From Acinetobacter bereziniae LMG 1003 = CIP 70.12 (GTDB lineage: Bacteria; Pseudomonadota; Gammaproteobacteria; Pseudomonadales; Moraxellaceae), in contig NZ_KB849756.1 of the NCBI RefSeq assembly GCF_000368925.1, forward strand, positions 2,506,416 through 2,570,415: DNA of 64,000 nucleotides. The letters are read 5' to 3'. Below, piece by piece: positions 16,635 to 24,879 of the stretch; the stretch's first letter is position 1, and every line of letters begins with the position of its first letter. The position numbers were made by a program, and so were the translations under genes. The notes below the pieces were generated by a model that saw nothing but the letters and a program-made list of their open reading frames with translations, made no database searches and had not been told where the DNA came from.

Positions 16635-17330
16635 TTAAAGAGAGGATTGTTTTTCTAAAACAACAACCAAGTAAGACGCATATTCTTTTAAAAATGAACG
16701 GCAGAATAGATTATCCAAGCTTCTGAATAGTGGACGCAAGCGTTTGGGAATACGATGAATGGGGAAGAATAAGAACCCCTGACTGGCAATCAATTTCCAC
16801 TGGGTGCCTGCAATTTTTTCAATTTCCGACAAAGTCATTTGATGTCCTGCATGCCAGTTTTCTTGTTGGTGTTTGACCACTTGTCTACGCTTGGCGGAAG
16901 GAAAGTCAAAAATAAGCTGACCTTTTGATTTTAATTTTTGATGTGCCTCATTTAAAAATTGGATGGTGGTTGCATGATCTTGATGCATGATCACATGAAA
17001 GCTATAGATGGCGTTTAAGCGATGGTTAGCTATTGGTATTTCAGTTAAACGACCTTCGAGCAAGTCTTTGTTTGGATATTTTGCTTTAGCAACTTTAAGC
17101 ATTTCAGGGCTAAAATCCACGCCATAATGGGCATAATCCAATAAACGACCTGTACCACAACCCAGATCCATACACTGCTCAGGTGGTATGGTTTTAAGTA
17201 TTCGATTGAGAAAATCTCGTTCCTGTTGGTCTAAATACTGCCCATAACTGTTGTTAAAACGATTGTTGTCATAGTCTTCAGCGAGTTTGTTGTAGTAGGT
17301 TTTTATTTCTAATTCAGAATGATTCGACAT
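16635..17330 (-). CDS. Class I SAM-dependent methyltransferase
   Basis: A 231-residue Rossmann-fold methyltransferase. Motif I is MDLGCGTGRLLDYA, the post-I acidic loop is VDFSPEMLKVAKAKY, and motif IV is NAIYSFHVIMHQD. The C-terminal half (HRIPKRLRPLFRSLDNLF) is basic and may bind a substrate carrying negative charge. The acceptor is unknown. It resembles methyltransferase domain 11/25 proteins. It probably forms a two-gene operon with the VanW gene; the IS-disrupted DUF3565 gene lies just upstream on the same strand. Confidence 0.8.
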   Translation of the reverse strand: MSNHSELEIKTYYNKLAEDYDNNRFNNSYGQYLDQQERDFLNRILKTIPPEQCMDLGCGTGRLLDYAHYGVDFSPEMLKVAKAKYPNKDLLEGRLTEIPIANHRLNAIYSFHVIMHQDHATTIQFLNEAHQKLKSKGQLIFDFPSAKRRQVVKHQQENWHAGHQMTLSEIEKIAGTQWKLIASQGFLFFPIHRIPKRLRPLFRSLDNLFCRSFLKEYASYLVVVLEKQSSL

Positions 17331-17487
17331 GGGTAGCTCTTTTTATTCGGCGAATAAATTAATTTATAAACTATTTTTGGGGAAATCACACTGTTTACAA
17401 TCTATAGGCGTTGCAATTTTTTCCTGACGACCTTGTGCACTCATCACCCAAGGTCGATTTTGCCAAGGCGGAAGATGGCGCATATGT

Positions 17488-17498
17488 TGGCGGTGCCC
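17488..17498 (+). repeat. Left target-site duplication (11 bp)
   Basis: TGGCGGTGCCC abuts the left inverted repeat and recurs exactly at 18933–18943 after the right inverted repeat. Eleven bases is within the range known for the IS4 subgroup of IS4-family elements. Confidence 0.93.
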
Positions 17499-17516
17499 CA
17501 TATGCGCCGAGTTAAG
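17499..17516 (+). repeat. Left terminal inverted repeat of the IS
   Basis: CATATGCGCCGAGTTAAG is the exact reverse complement of bases 18915–18932. Similarity stops beyond these 18 bases on the inner side. Confidence 0.93.
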
Positions 17517-17555
17517 CCATAATAACTCTTCAATTATTTGAATTTCATCATAAAT

Positions 17556-18812
17556 TCATTTGATCATAAACTGTAATTTCCGCTTTCGCCTGCGTTCTGA
17601 CAGGCTATAAAGTATATCCTCTGTAAATTCAGAGCGCATCGGAAACAATGCCATCAAACCTGCTTTAACTTGATTTTGTATTAGAGTGAGTGGTCGCCAA
17701 AGACTTAACGGACGTTCATTCCAAAACTCAAATAAAGTTGTATGCGGAAATTTTTGCACAATCAATTTTTCTAATAAGACCGCATAGAGTAACTTACCCA
17801 ATAAATAAACCTCTGCAAGCATACTTCCTTTCTTAGCGCGTAACTTATCAATATTTAATATACTTTTCAGTCGTTTAAATGCTATTTCAATCTGCCAACG
17901 TGCTTGGTAAATATTCTTGATTTGTTCTGCCGAAAGACGTGTTGGTGGCAAAGTACTGATGATCAACATCCAATTAGCCAAATACAATGTGATCGCTTTT
18001 GGTGGGTTCTTTGCACACCTTTTACTGGATTGCCTCTTAATTTTTCGACGTACTTGCTCTGCGTCTGCTTCACTTCTAGGAAATGCATGAATATATACTT
18101 TGTAGTATTTTTGCTCTGTTTTCGTTCCTCCTATCATCCAAGCTTCTATCACTTGCGGTTGATTAGAATTTTGATTTAATTTTTCTTGCCAATCTATTTG
18201 TTTGAACTCTATATGATCGTTTTTTATTATTTTTTCATAAGTCAGCATCGAATTTGGGTTGTACCGAATCACTATTTCTACCCCCATATCAACAACAGGA
18301 AGGATGGTTTTTGTGCGACTGTAGCCACGATCGGCAATCACCACATCTCCTTTCTCAAACCTATGATGTTGTAAACTTTCTGCGACTTTACGAGTACTGA
18401 GTACAACTTCAAGTAAAGATAAATTCCATAAGTCCATTGCTGTATGTAAGCGATATGTCGCTCCATCTGCACCGCGTTCTTGGATGCTTGTACTATCAAC
18501 GATTACAAAACGTAAGCTGTCGTCACTTTGTCGGTGTGTGATTTTAAACATATGAATTATGAGTGATTTAATCCAGTTTATGCTCTTACATAATCGTTCT
18601 TTAATCGCATCATCGGACAGACGACCATATGTTTGAGCAAACACGCCTGCACAGCTTTTCAATGATAAATCGTGTACACAATACAACATGATAATTTGAA
18701 AAAGTTCTTCAGGGCTTTTGATTTTTCTAATGCGTTGAAATGCTTCATGTTGGTAAGCGAGTTCGGAAAAATGAGTAGGAAGGGCTTGCATTAATTGTTC
18801 AAATACATTCAT
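17556..18812 (-). CDS. IS4-family transposase
   Basis: A 418-residue DDE transposase. The first Asp is in FVIVDSTSIQ (near residue 105), the second in DVVIADRGYS, and the glutamate lies in YQARWQIEIAFKRLK, which fits the IS4 signature Y-(2)-R-(3)-E-(6)-K exactly. The N-terminal part (residues 1–90) is the helical DUF4372-like/IS4 DNA-binding region. No frameshift or stop is present, so the enzyme should be functional. The C-terminus is very basic (ERRRKRKLQF). It reads in the same direction as the gene it disrupts. Confidence 0.93.
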   Translation of the reverse strand: MNVFEQLMQALPTHFSELAYQHEAFQRIRKIKSPEELFQIIMLYCVHDLSLKSCAGVFAQTYGRLSDDAIKERLCKSINWIKSLIIHMFKITHRQSDDSLRFVIVDSTSIQERGADGATYRLHTAMDLWNLSLLEVVLSTRKVAESLQHHRFEKGDVVIADRGYSRTKTILPVVDMGVEIVIRYNPNSMLTYEKIIKNDHIEFKQIDWQEKLNQNSNQPQVIEAWMIGGTKTEQKYYKVYIHAFPRSEADAEQVRRKIKRQSSKRCAKNPPKAITLYLANWMLIISTLPPTRLSAEQIKNIYQARWQIEIAFKRLKSILNIDKLRAKKGSMLAEVYLLGKLLYAVLLEKLIVQKFPHTTLFEFWNERPLSLWRPLTLIQNQVKAGLMALFPMRSEFTEDILYSLSERRRKRKLQFMIK

Positions 18813-18914
18813 GATTGTGACTTAATGATGGTTGTTGGTAAATATTCACAGTAAGAGGTTAATATCTGCCACACCATCATCACAAATTTATTAATGTTTT
18901 CCAATGCTTTAACT

Positions 18915-18932
18915 CTTAACTCGGCGCATATG
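18915..18932 (-). repeat. Right terminal inverted repeat of the IS
   Basis: CTTAACTCGGCGCATATG mirrors bases 17499–17516 without mismatch. The 100 bases between it and the transposase start should hold the transposase promoter. Confidence 0.93.
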
Positions 18933-18943
18933 TGGCGGTGCCC
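18933..18943 (+). repeat. Right target-site duplication (11 bp)
   Basis: TGGCGGTGCCC is identical to 17488–17498. Confidence 0.93.
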
Positions 18944-19119
18944 ACAAGAAAGCAAAGCAACATAATGATATTCTTCATCTATTTCAAAACCAAGGATAGT
19001 TTGCAACATTTTGATGGTCTTATTCACAATTATTGCCAATAGTTTAGCGAAATTTCGAAAAAGAACGGCATAATCTCCGCTATACTGCATGCAATCCAAA
19101 AATTTATCAGAGTATCAAA

Positions 19120-20064
19120 ATGCGTGTACTTGTTGTGATGGATCCCATCGAAAGTGTAAACCTCAAAAAAGACTCAACTATGGCGATGCTGTGGGCTGCA
19201 TCACGTCGTGGACATGAATTGGGTTATGCATTGCAACAAGATTTATATATTGATCAAGGCAAAGCATTTGGTTTGATTTCACCCCTTAAAGTTTTTGAAG
19301 ACTACAGTCATTATTATGAGTTGGGTGAAAAAACCAAAGAGTCTATCGCTGCTTATGATGTGGTGTTGATGCGTAAAGACCCACCTTTTGACATGAACTT
19401 TGTTTATACCACGTATATTTTAGAGCAGGCAGAACGGGAAGGTGCGTGGATCATCAACAAACCACAAAGTTTACGTGACTGCAATGAAAAACTTTTCGCA
19501 ACACAATTTCCTGATTTACAAGTACCAACCTTAGTCAGCTCACAACAGCGTTTAATTCGTGAATTCTTAAAGGAACATGGTGATGTGATCGTTAAGCCTT
19601 TAGATGGTATGGGGGGAATGGGGATTTTTCGTTTATACCAAGATGGGGTAAACATTGGTTCAACCATCGAAATTTTAACTGAAAATGGTACACAACCGAT
19701 TATGGCGCAACGCTACATTCCTGAAATTGTAGAGGGCGATAAACGCATTTTAATGATCAATGGTGAACCAGTACCTTATTGTTTGGCGCGTATTCCACAA
19801 AATGGCGAAGTACGCGGAAATTTAGCTGCTGGCGGTTTAGGTGAAGCGCGTCCATTAACAGAAAATGATAAAGCCATTGCTGCAAAAGTTGGTCCATTTT
19901 TAAAAGCAAAAGGTCTGGTCTTTGTTGGCTTGGATGTGATTGGTAATTATGTTACTGAGATCAATGTGACCAGCCCAACCTGTATCCGTGAGATCGATAC
20001 TCAATTTGGTACTTCAATCGCAGATGATCTGTTTGATGTACTGGAGGCGGGTAAATCTGCTTAA
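19120..20064 (+). CDS. gshB: Glutathione synthetase
   Basis: A 314-residue ATP-grasp ligase joining gamma-glutamylcysteine and glycine, the last step of glutathione synthesis. The N-terminus RVLVVMDPIESVNLKKDSTM is the prokaryotic GSH-synthase domain, KDPPFDMNFVYTTYILE the substrate-binding helix, and VIVKPLDGMGGMGIFRL the ATP-grasp glycine-rich loop. EINVTSPTCIREID is the metal/glycine end. Length matches the E. coli enzyme. The DUF3565 remnant reads divergently 110 bases upstream, and a terminator follows at 20129. Confidence 0.96.
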   Translation: MRVLVVMDPIESVNLKKDSTMAMLWAASRRGHELGYALQQDLYIDQGKAFGLISPLKVFEDYSHYYELGEKTKESIAAYDVVLMRKDPPFDMNFVYTTYILEQAEREGAWIINKPQSLRDCNEKLFATQFPDLQVPTLVSSQQRLIREFLKEHGDVIVKPLDGMGGMGIFRLYQDGVNIGSTIEILTENGTQPIMAQRYIPEIVEGDKRILMINGEPVPYCLARIPQNGEVRGNLAAGGLGEARPLTENDKAIAAKVGPFLKAKGLVFVGLDVIGNYVTEINVTSPTCIREIDTQFGTSIADDLFDVLEAGKSA

Positions 20065-20385
20065 ACATCATATTTAGTGGAATGACATTTTATAGTGAGA
20101 TGATCGATTTATTTTTAAATGATGCTAAAAAATAGAGTCTAGACAGACTCTATTTTTTTGGGTTGAACTGGATAAATCATGCAAAAATAAAAAAAATAAC
20201 ATTGAATTCTACTTTTTTTAGCAGATTAATGACAAAAGTAGTTTAAACTTTCAAAACAGTAGAAAAAAACAATGAAAGGCTTGGTGAAAAAAAGTAAATA
20301 AACTTTTCCCCATAGCGGATTGTGATTACAATTGGTTGTTTAAAATATTCGTTAAACATTTATTTTTGCATTGAAGAATTAGACC
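20065..20385. other. 321-bp gap before murG
   Basis: It holds the gshB terminator and then A+T-rich sequence leading to the division cluster. A weak promoter pair may exist near 20326–20350 (TTGTGA … TAAAAT, spacing 15). I see no ORF or strong structure. Confidence 0.4.
20129..20159 (+). terminator. Intrinsic terminator after gshB
   Basis: AATAGAGTCT, loop AGAC, AGACTCTATT then TTTTT. Confidence 0.9.
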
Positions 20386-21483
20386 GTGACCAAACCTCAG
20401 CAAAGCACACCGAAACACGTCATGATGATGGCGGCGGGTACAGGCGGACATGTATTTCCTGCACTGGCAGTTGCAAAAGAATTGCAGCAACAAGGCAGCC
20501 AAGTGTCTTGGTTGGCAACACCAACAGGTATGGAAAACCGACTTTTAAAACAACACGATATTCCAATTTATCAAATTGATATTCAAGGTGTACGCGGGAA
20601 CGGAATTGTACGTAAACTGGCTGCGCCCTTTAAAATTTTAAAAGCAACCTTAAGCGCGATGCGTTATATGAAACAGCTCAAAGTTGATGCTGTTGCCGGT
20701 TTCGGTGGTTATGTGGCAGGTCCAGGCGGTTTAGCTGCACGCTTATTGGGGATTCCAATTCTGATCCACGAACAAAATGCTGTTGCAGGGTTTACCAATA
20801 CCCAATTATCACGAATTGCTACAACGGTATGTGAAGCTTTCCCAAATACATTCCCCCAAAGTGCGAAGATTGTGACGACTGGAAATCCTGTACGTGCAGA
20901 GATTACGGGGATTTACAATCCATCTTTTCGTTATAAAGAACGAGAAAATGCGCATGAACCATTACATATTTTAATTGTCGGTGGCTCTTTGGGAGCGCAG
21001 GCATTGAATGAATGTTTGCCTGAAGCTTTGAAACAGCTCAATGTGCCATTAAACATATTTCATCAATGTGGTCAAAATAAACAAGATACTACCCAAGCGT
21101 TATATGCCAATGCTCCCGATAATATGCAGGTTGAGGTTCAACAATTTATCGAGGATATGGCACAGGCTTACAGCAATGCAGATTTAATTATCTGCCGTGC
21201 AGGAGCGCTAACAGTGACTGAGGTAGCAACAGCAGGTGTGGCGGCGATATTTGTTCCATTGCCAAGTGCCGTGGACGATCACCAAACTGCCAATGCCAAA
21301 TTTTTGGAAAAAACGGGTGCTGCGAAAATTTGTCCACAAAGTACCATGACACCAGATTCCCTAAAAGATTTACTCACGCCGTTGATGAACCGTCAGTTAT
21401 TGATGGAAATGGCAGTTAAAGCCCGTCAACAAGCTCAACCAGATGCGACACAACGTGTGGTTGGTTTAATTCAAGATTTGTAA
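20386..21483 (+). CDS. murG: UDP-GlcNAc:undecaprenyl-PP-MurNAc-pentapeptide GlcNAc transferase
   Basis: A 365-residue GT28 glycosyltransferase that makes lipid II from lipid I at the inner face of the membrane. The N-terminal MMMAAGTGGHVFPALAVAKE is the glycine-rich lipid-binding loop. FGGYVAGPGGLAARLL, HEQNAVAGFTN, GGSLGAQALN and CRAGALTVTEVATAGVAAIF follow in standard order. The start is GTG at 20386; an ATG at 20419 would cut into the start of the first strand. It begins the cluster murG–murC–ddl–ftsQ–ftsA–ftsZ. Confidence 0.96.
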   Translation: MTKPQQSTPKHVMMMAAGTGGHVFPALAVAKELQQQGSQVSWLATPTGMENRLLKQHDIPIYQIDIQGVRGNGIVRKLAAPFKILKATLSAMRYMKQLKVDAVAGFGGYVAGPGGLAARLLGIPILIHEQNAVAGFTNTQLSRIATTVCEAFPNTFPQSAKIVTTGNPVRAEITGIYNPSFRYKERENAHEPLHILIVGGSLGAQALNECLPEALKQLNVPLNIFHQCGQNKQDTTQALYANAPDNMQVEVQQFIEDMAQAYSNADLIICRAGALTVTEVATAGVAAIFVPLPSAVDDHQTANAKFLEKTGAAKICPQSTMTPDSLKDLLTPLMNRQLLMEMAVKARQQAQPDATQRVVGLIQDL

Positions 21484-21496
21484 GTTAGAGTTGATT

Positions 21497-22945
21497 ATGT
21501 CTCCAACAAGCCCAGCTGATAAAGCAAAGAACCTGATTAAAATTCCAGAAATGCGCCGTATTAAGCATATCCATTTTGTGGGTATTGGTGGTGCAGGTAT
21601 GTGTGGTATTGCAGAAGTATTAAAAAACCAAGGTTATAAAGTTTCTGGTTCTGACATTAAAGCATCCAAAACGACAGTACAGCTTGAAGAGAATGGTATT
21701 AAAGTTTTTATTGGGCATGCAGAAGACAATATCAAAGGTGCAAATGTACTGGTGGTATCCACAGCAATTGATCCTGAAAACCTAGAAGTCAAAGCAGCAA
21801 TTGAAAATCGTATCCCTGTGGTACGTCGTGCTGAAATGCTGGGTGAGTTAATGCGCTATCGTCATGGTATTGCTGTTGCTGGTACACATGGTAAAACTAC
21901 AACGACAAGTTTGGTTACTTGTATGTTGGCAGAAGAAAACATGGACCCAACCTATGTGATTGGTGGTTTGTTAAATCGCACAGGCGTGAATGCTGCATTG
22001 GGAGCAAGTCGTTTTATCGTTGCTGAAGCCGATGAATCAGATGCTTCATTCCTTCATTTAGAACCAATGGCTGCGATTGTCACCAATATCGATGCAGACC
22101 ATATGGACACTTATGGCGGTAGTTTTGATGTATTGAAAGATACTTTCGTGAAGTTCTTACAAAAAATGCCGTTCTATGGTTTGGCTGTGGTGTGTGGCGA
22201 TGATGCCAATATTCGTGAAATCATGCCACGGATTGGTCGCCCTGTGGTGACCTATGGTTTCAATGAAGATAATGATATCCGTGCGATTGACATTGACCAA
22301 ACGGGTATGCAGTCAAGCTTCACCGTATTGCGTAAAGGACGTGAACCTTTACGACTAACAATTAACCTTCCTGGTTTACACAATATTCTCAATGCATTGG
22401 CTGCGATTGGTATTGCCACTGATGAAGGTGTATCAGATGCGGCGATTGCACGCGCATTAGAAAGCTTCAGTGGGGTAGGGCGCCGTTTTCAAGTTCAAGG
22501 CGAATATCCACTCGATGAAGGCACCGTGAAACTGGTAGATGATTATGGTCATCATCCAAAAGAAGTAGAGGCAACGATTAAAGCCGCTCGAGCGAGTCAT
22601 CCAGATCGTCGTTTAGTCATGATGTTCCAACCGCATCGTTTTAGTCGTACCCGTGATTGTTTTGATGATTTTGTCGATGTGTTGTCACAAGTCGACCAAT
22701 TGTTATTATTAGAAGTATATCCTGCAGGTGAGAAGCCAATTGTTGGGGCAGATAGTCGCTCTTTGGCACGTAGTATTCGTTTGCGTGGTGAAGTTGAACC
22801 GATTTTAATTGACCCTGTAGAAGGTAATTTGCAGAACGTGATACAAAAAGTGTTACAAGCGAATGACTTGTTATTAACACAAGGTGCAGGTAACGTGGGA
22901 GCAATTTCTGTAGAATTGGCTCAAAACCAACTGTATTTAAAATAA
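21497..22945 (+). CDS. murC: UDP-N-acetylmuramate–L-alanine ligase
   Basis: A 482-residue Mur ligase adding L-alanine to UDP-MurNAc. The N-terminal Rossmann-type domain starts HIHFVGIGGAGMCGIAE. The ATP loop GTHGKTTT is at residues 129–136. The UDP domain is followed by AEADESDASF and VDDYGHHPKEVEATI. ATG 21497 is preferred to the TTG at 21491, because it follows the ribosome-binding site GAG at proper spacing. It lies 13 bases after murG. Confidence 0.96.
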   Translation: MSPTSPADKAKNLIKIPEMRRIKHIHFVGIGGAGMCGIAEVLKNQGYKVSGSDIKASKTTVQLEENGIKVFIGHAEDNIKGANVLVVSTAIDPENLEVKAAIENRIPVVRRAEMLGELMRYRHGIAVAGTHGKTTTTSLVTCMLAEENMDPTYVIGGLLNRTGVNAALGASRFIVAEADESDASFLHLEPMAAIVTNIDADHMDTYGGSFDVLKDTFVKFLQKMPFYGLAVVCGDDANIREIMPRIGRPVVTYGFNEDNDIRAIDIDQTGMQSSFTVLRKGREPLRLTINLPGLHNILNALAAIGIATDEGVSDAAIARALESFSGVGRRFQVQGEYPLDEGTVKLVDDYGHHPKEVEATIKAARASHPDRRLVMMFQPHRFSRTRDCFDDFVDVLSQVDQLLLLEVYPAGEKPIVGADSRSLARSIRLRGEVEPILIDPVEGNLQNVIQKVLQANDLLLTQGAGNVGAISVELAQNQLYLK

Positions 22946-23028
22946 TTGATTTGGCTTTGTTTAAATTTGGATTTGAATAAAGCCTTAAAAATTGAAATTG
23001 ACTAACTTATAAGTTTAAGGATTTAAAC

Positions 23029-23958
23029 GTGTCAAATGCTTCTAAATTCGGCAAAGTAGCGGTGTTGCTTGGTGGTAAATCTGCTGAGCGTGAGGTGTCA
23101 TTAGATAGTGGTAAAGCTGTTTTAGAAGCATTATTACGTTCAGGTGTGAATGCAGAGGCTTTCGACCCGCAAGAGCGTAGTGTGACGGAACTTGTGGACT
23201 ATGATCGTGCATTTATTGTATTGCATGGTCGCGGTGGTGAAGATGGTCAAATCCAAGGTGCCTTGGAATGGATGAATGTACCTTATACAGGGACAGGCGT
23301 ACAAGGTTCTGCGATTGGTATGGATAAAGTCAAAACCAAACAGATCTGGCAAGGTTCAGACTTGCCGACCGCACCTTATCGTATTATTTCAAAGGATTCT
23401 GATCTTAATGAAGTGATTGAGAGTCTTGGATTACCTTTGATCATTAAGCCCGTTCACGAAGGTTCAAGCGTGGGAATGAGTAAGGTTGAAAAAGCAGAAG
23501 ACCTTATTGCCGCAATTGAAAAAGCCACTGTACATGACGCAGTCGTGATGGCTGAAAAATGGATTACAGGGCGTGAATATACCATTTCCTTTCTGAATGG
23601 TTTGCCATTACCAGTGATTCGTTTACAACCTCCAGCAGATGTAGCATTCTATGATTACGAAGCCAAATACAATCGTAATGACGTGGAATATGGTATTCCA
23701 TGTGGTTTAAGCGAAGCTGAAGAAAAGAATCTTCAAGCGCTCTGTTTGCGTGCTTTCCAAGCTGTAGGTGCTAGCGGATGGGGGCGTATTGATGCGATGT
23801 TGGATGAGCAGGGTAATTTTTGGTTATTAGAGGTGAATACTGTTCCGGGGATGACCAGCCACTCTCTTGTACCTAAAGCTGCAAAAGCAGTTGGTTATAG
23901 TTTTGATGAATTGTGTGTTGCGATCTTAGCGCAAACACTCACGGAACAAGCTCACTAA
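23029..23958 (+). CDS. ddl: D-alanine–D-alanine ligase
   Basis: A 309-residue ATP-grasp enzyme of the DdlB type, making the D-Ala-D-Ala dipeptide of peptidoglycan. KVAVLLGGKSAEREVSLDSG is the N-terminal substrate loop, HGRGGEDGQIQGALEWMNVP follows, then PVHEGSSVGMSKV (omega-loop) and LLEVNTVPGMTSHSLVPKAA. The start is GTG at 23029 with AAGGA about nine bases upstream. It sits directly before ftsQ (3 bases) as in many proteobacterial dcw clusters. Confidence 0.96.
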   Translation: MSNASKFGKVAVLLGGKSAEREVSLDSGKAVLEALLRSGVNAEAFDPQERSVTELVDYDRAFIVLHGRGGEDGQIQGALEWMNVPYTGTGVQGSAIGMDKVKTKQIWQGSDLPTAPYRIISKDSDLNEVIESLGLPLIIKPVHEGSSVGMSKVEKAEDLIAAIEKATVHDAVVMAEKWITGREYTISFLNGLPLPVIRLQPPADVAFYDYEAKYNRNDVEYGIPCGLSEAEEKNLQALCLRAFQAVGASGWGRIDAMLDEQGNFWLLEVNTVPGMTSHSLVPKAAKAVGYSFDELCVAILAQTLTEQAH

Positions 23959-23961
23959 TTT

Positions 23962-24816
23962 ATGGCTCAACTTCCTGCTTCGATGCGTCGCAAACGTGCG
24001 GCGATTACATCAATACACGATAAGCCACCGACACGTCAGGATAAGCTTCTGAACGTGGGTAGCTGGTTGCTTATGGTTGTTGCTATAGCTGTATTATTTG
24101 CAGGAATCTATGGTCTTTACAAAGTGATCACCGATGCGCGAGTTGCAACACTTGAAGTGGTGGGGACGAGTTCATCGGTCGAATCGCAAGCGATTACACA
24201 ACACCTAAAACCTGTTGTGAAAGATAATTATTTCACTTCGGATTTGGAGCAAATTCGAGATAAAGCACTGGAAGTATCATGGGTAGACCGTGTTGTGGTA
24301 TCACGCGCATGGCCAAATGGTATTCGAGTGCGCGTTATGCCGCGTCATGCAATCGCACGTTGGGGAACAGGGCGATTACTCAGTGATGCTGGAGATGTCT
24401 ACAGTGAAGCAGTGGTGACCAATCATTCCAATTTGCCATTGCTCCATGGACCACTCAGCCAATCCAAAGTCATGATGCGTCGCTATAATGAAATTAACCA
24501 ATTATTTCACCCAGTCAATTTACGTTTAAAAGAGCTTTATCTCACTGAACGGATGACTTGGTTTATGCAGTTTGATTCAGGTCTACGTGTGATTGTCGAC
24601 CAAGATCAAACGATGAGTAAGCTACAACGTCTCAGTCACTTGGCACAAACAGACTTAAAACCCGTGTGGTCGAATATTTCTGCAATTGATTTGCGTTACC
24701 GAAATGGTCTGGCAATTCAGTGGAAAAATTCAGTTTCACCCAAAATTACCAACGGTCAGTTTGTTGTAACCAGTAATGACATAGGCGTTGCAGGTGGGAT
24801 GGTTGCACAGCCATAA
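23962..24816 (+). CDS. ftsQ: Cell division protein FtsQ
   Basis: A 284-residue bitopic membrane protein of the divisome that links FtsB/FtsL and late proteins. A short basic cytoplasmic tail (MRRKRAA) precedes one membrane span (LLMVVAIAVLFAGIYGLYKV, residues about 36–55). The POTRA domain follows (ARVATLEVVGTSSSVESQAI), then the FtsQ beta domain with WVDRVVVSRAWPNGIRVRVM and LYLTERMTWFMQFDSGLRVI. It is translationally close to ddl upstream. Confidence 0.93.
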   Translation: MAQLPASMRRKRAAITSIHDKPPTRQDKLLNVGSWLLMVVAIAVLFAGIYGLYKVITDARVATLEVVGTSSSVESQAITQHLKPVVKDNYFTSDLEQIRDKALEVSWVDRVVVSRAWPNGIRVRVMPRHAIARWGTGRLLSDAGDVYSEAVVTNHSNLPLLHGPLSQSKVMMRRYNEINQLFHPVNLRLKELYLTERMTWFMQFDSGLRVIVDQDQTMSKLQRLSHLAQTDLKPVWSNISAIDLRYRNGLAIQWKNSVSPKITNGQFVVTSNDIGVAGGMVAQP

Positions 24817-24879
24817 TATGTGGCTTGAAAAAGAGGCGTAGAGCCAAACATAAACAATGAAGATAATGGTAGCAAAGCG

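Larger units (their letters stand above)
17499..18932 (-). mobile_element. IS4-family insertion sequence, 1434 bp, apparently complete
   Basis: It is bounded by perfect 18-bp terminal inverted repeats, CATATGCGCCGAGTTAAG at 17499–17516 and its reverse complement at 18915–18932, and flanked by 11-bp direct repeats. It contains a single transposase gene on the minus strand. Only one copy is present in the window. No passenger gene is present. It has interrupted a DUF3565 gene; exact duplications point to a recent simple insertion. Confidence 0.93.
17364..19009 (-). pseudogene. DUF3565 gene split by an insertion sequence
   Basis: On the minus strand the frame starts at ATG 19009 (MLQTILGFEIDEEYHYVALL, then SCGHR) and is broken at 18932. 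Joining it to the left flank, with one copy of the 11-base target duplication removed, gives an uninterrupted frame: SCGHRQHMRHLPPWQNRPWV, then MSAQGRQEKIATPIDCKQCD, stop at 17364–17366. The restored product is 66 residues, the usual DUF3565 length, with the CGHxQHxRHxPPWQxRxW core and the final CxxC. The family is a small putative metal-binding protein of unknown function. As it stands, the fused frame runs into IS sequence and the gene should be inactive. Confidence 0.92.

Noticed and set aside
18809..19099. A 96-codon minus-strand frame next to gshB
   Set aside because: It is the 5' part of the disrupted DUF3565 gene plus upstream DNA fused with IS sequence, not an intact gene.
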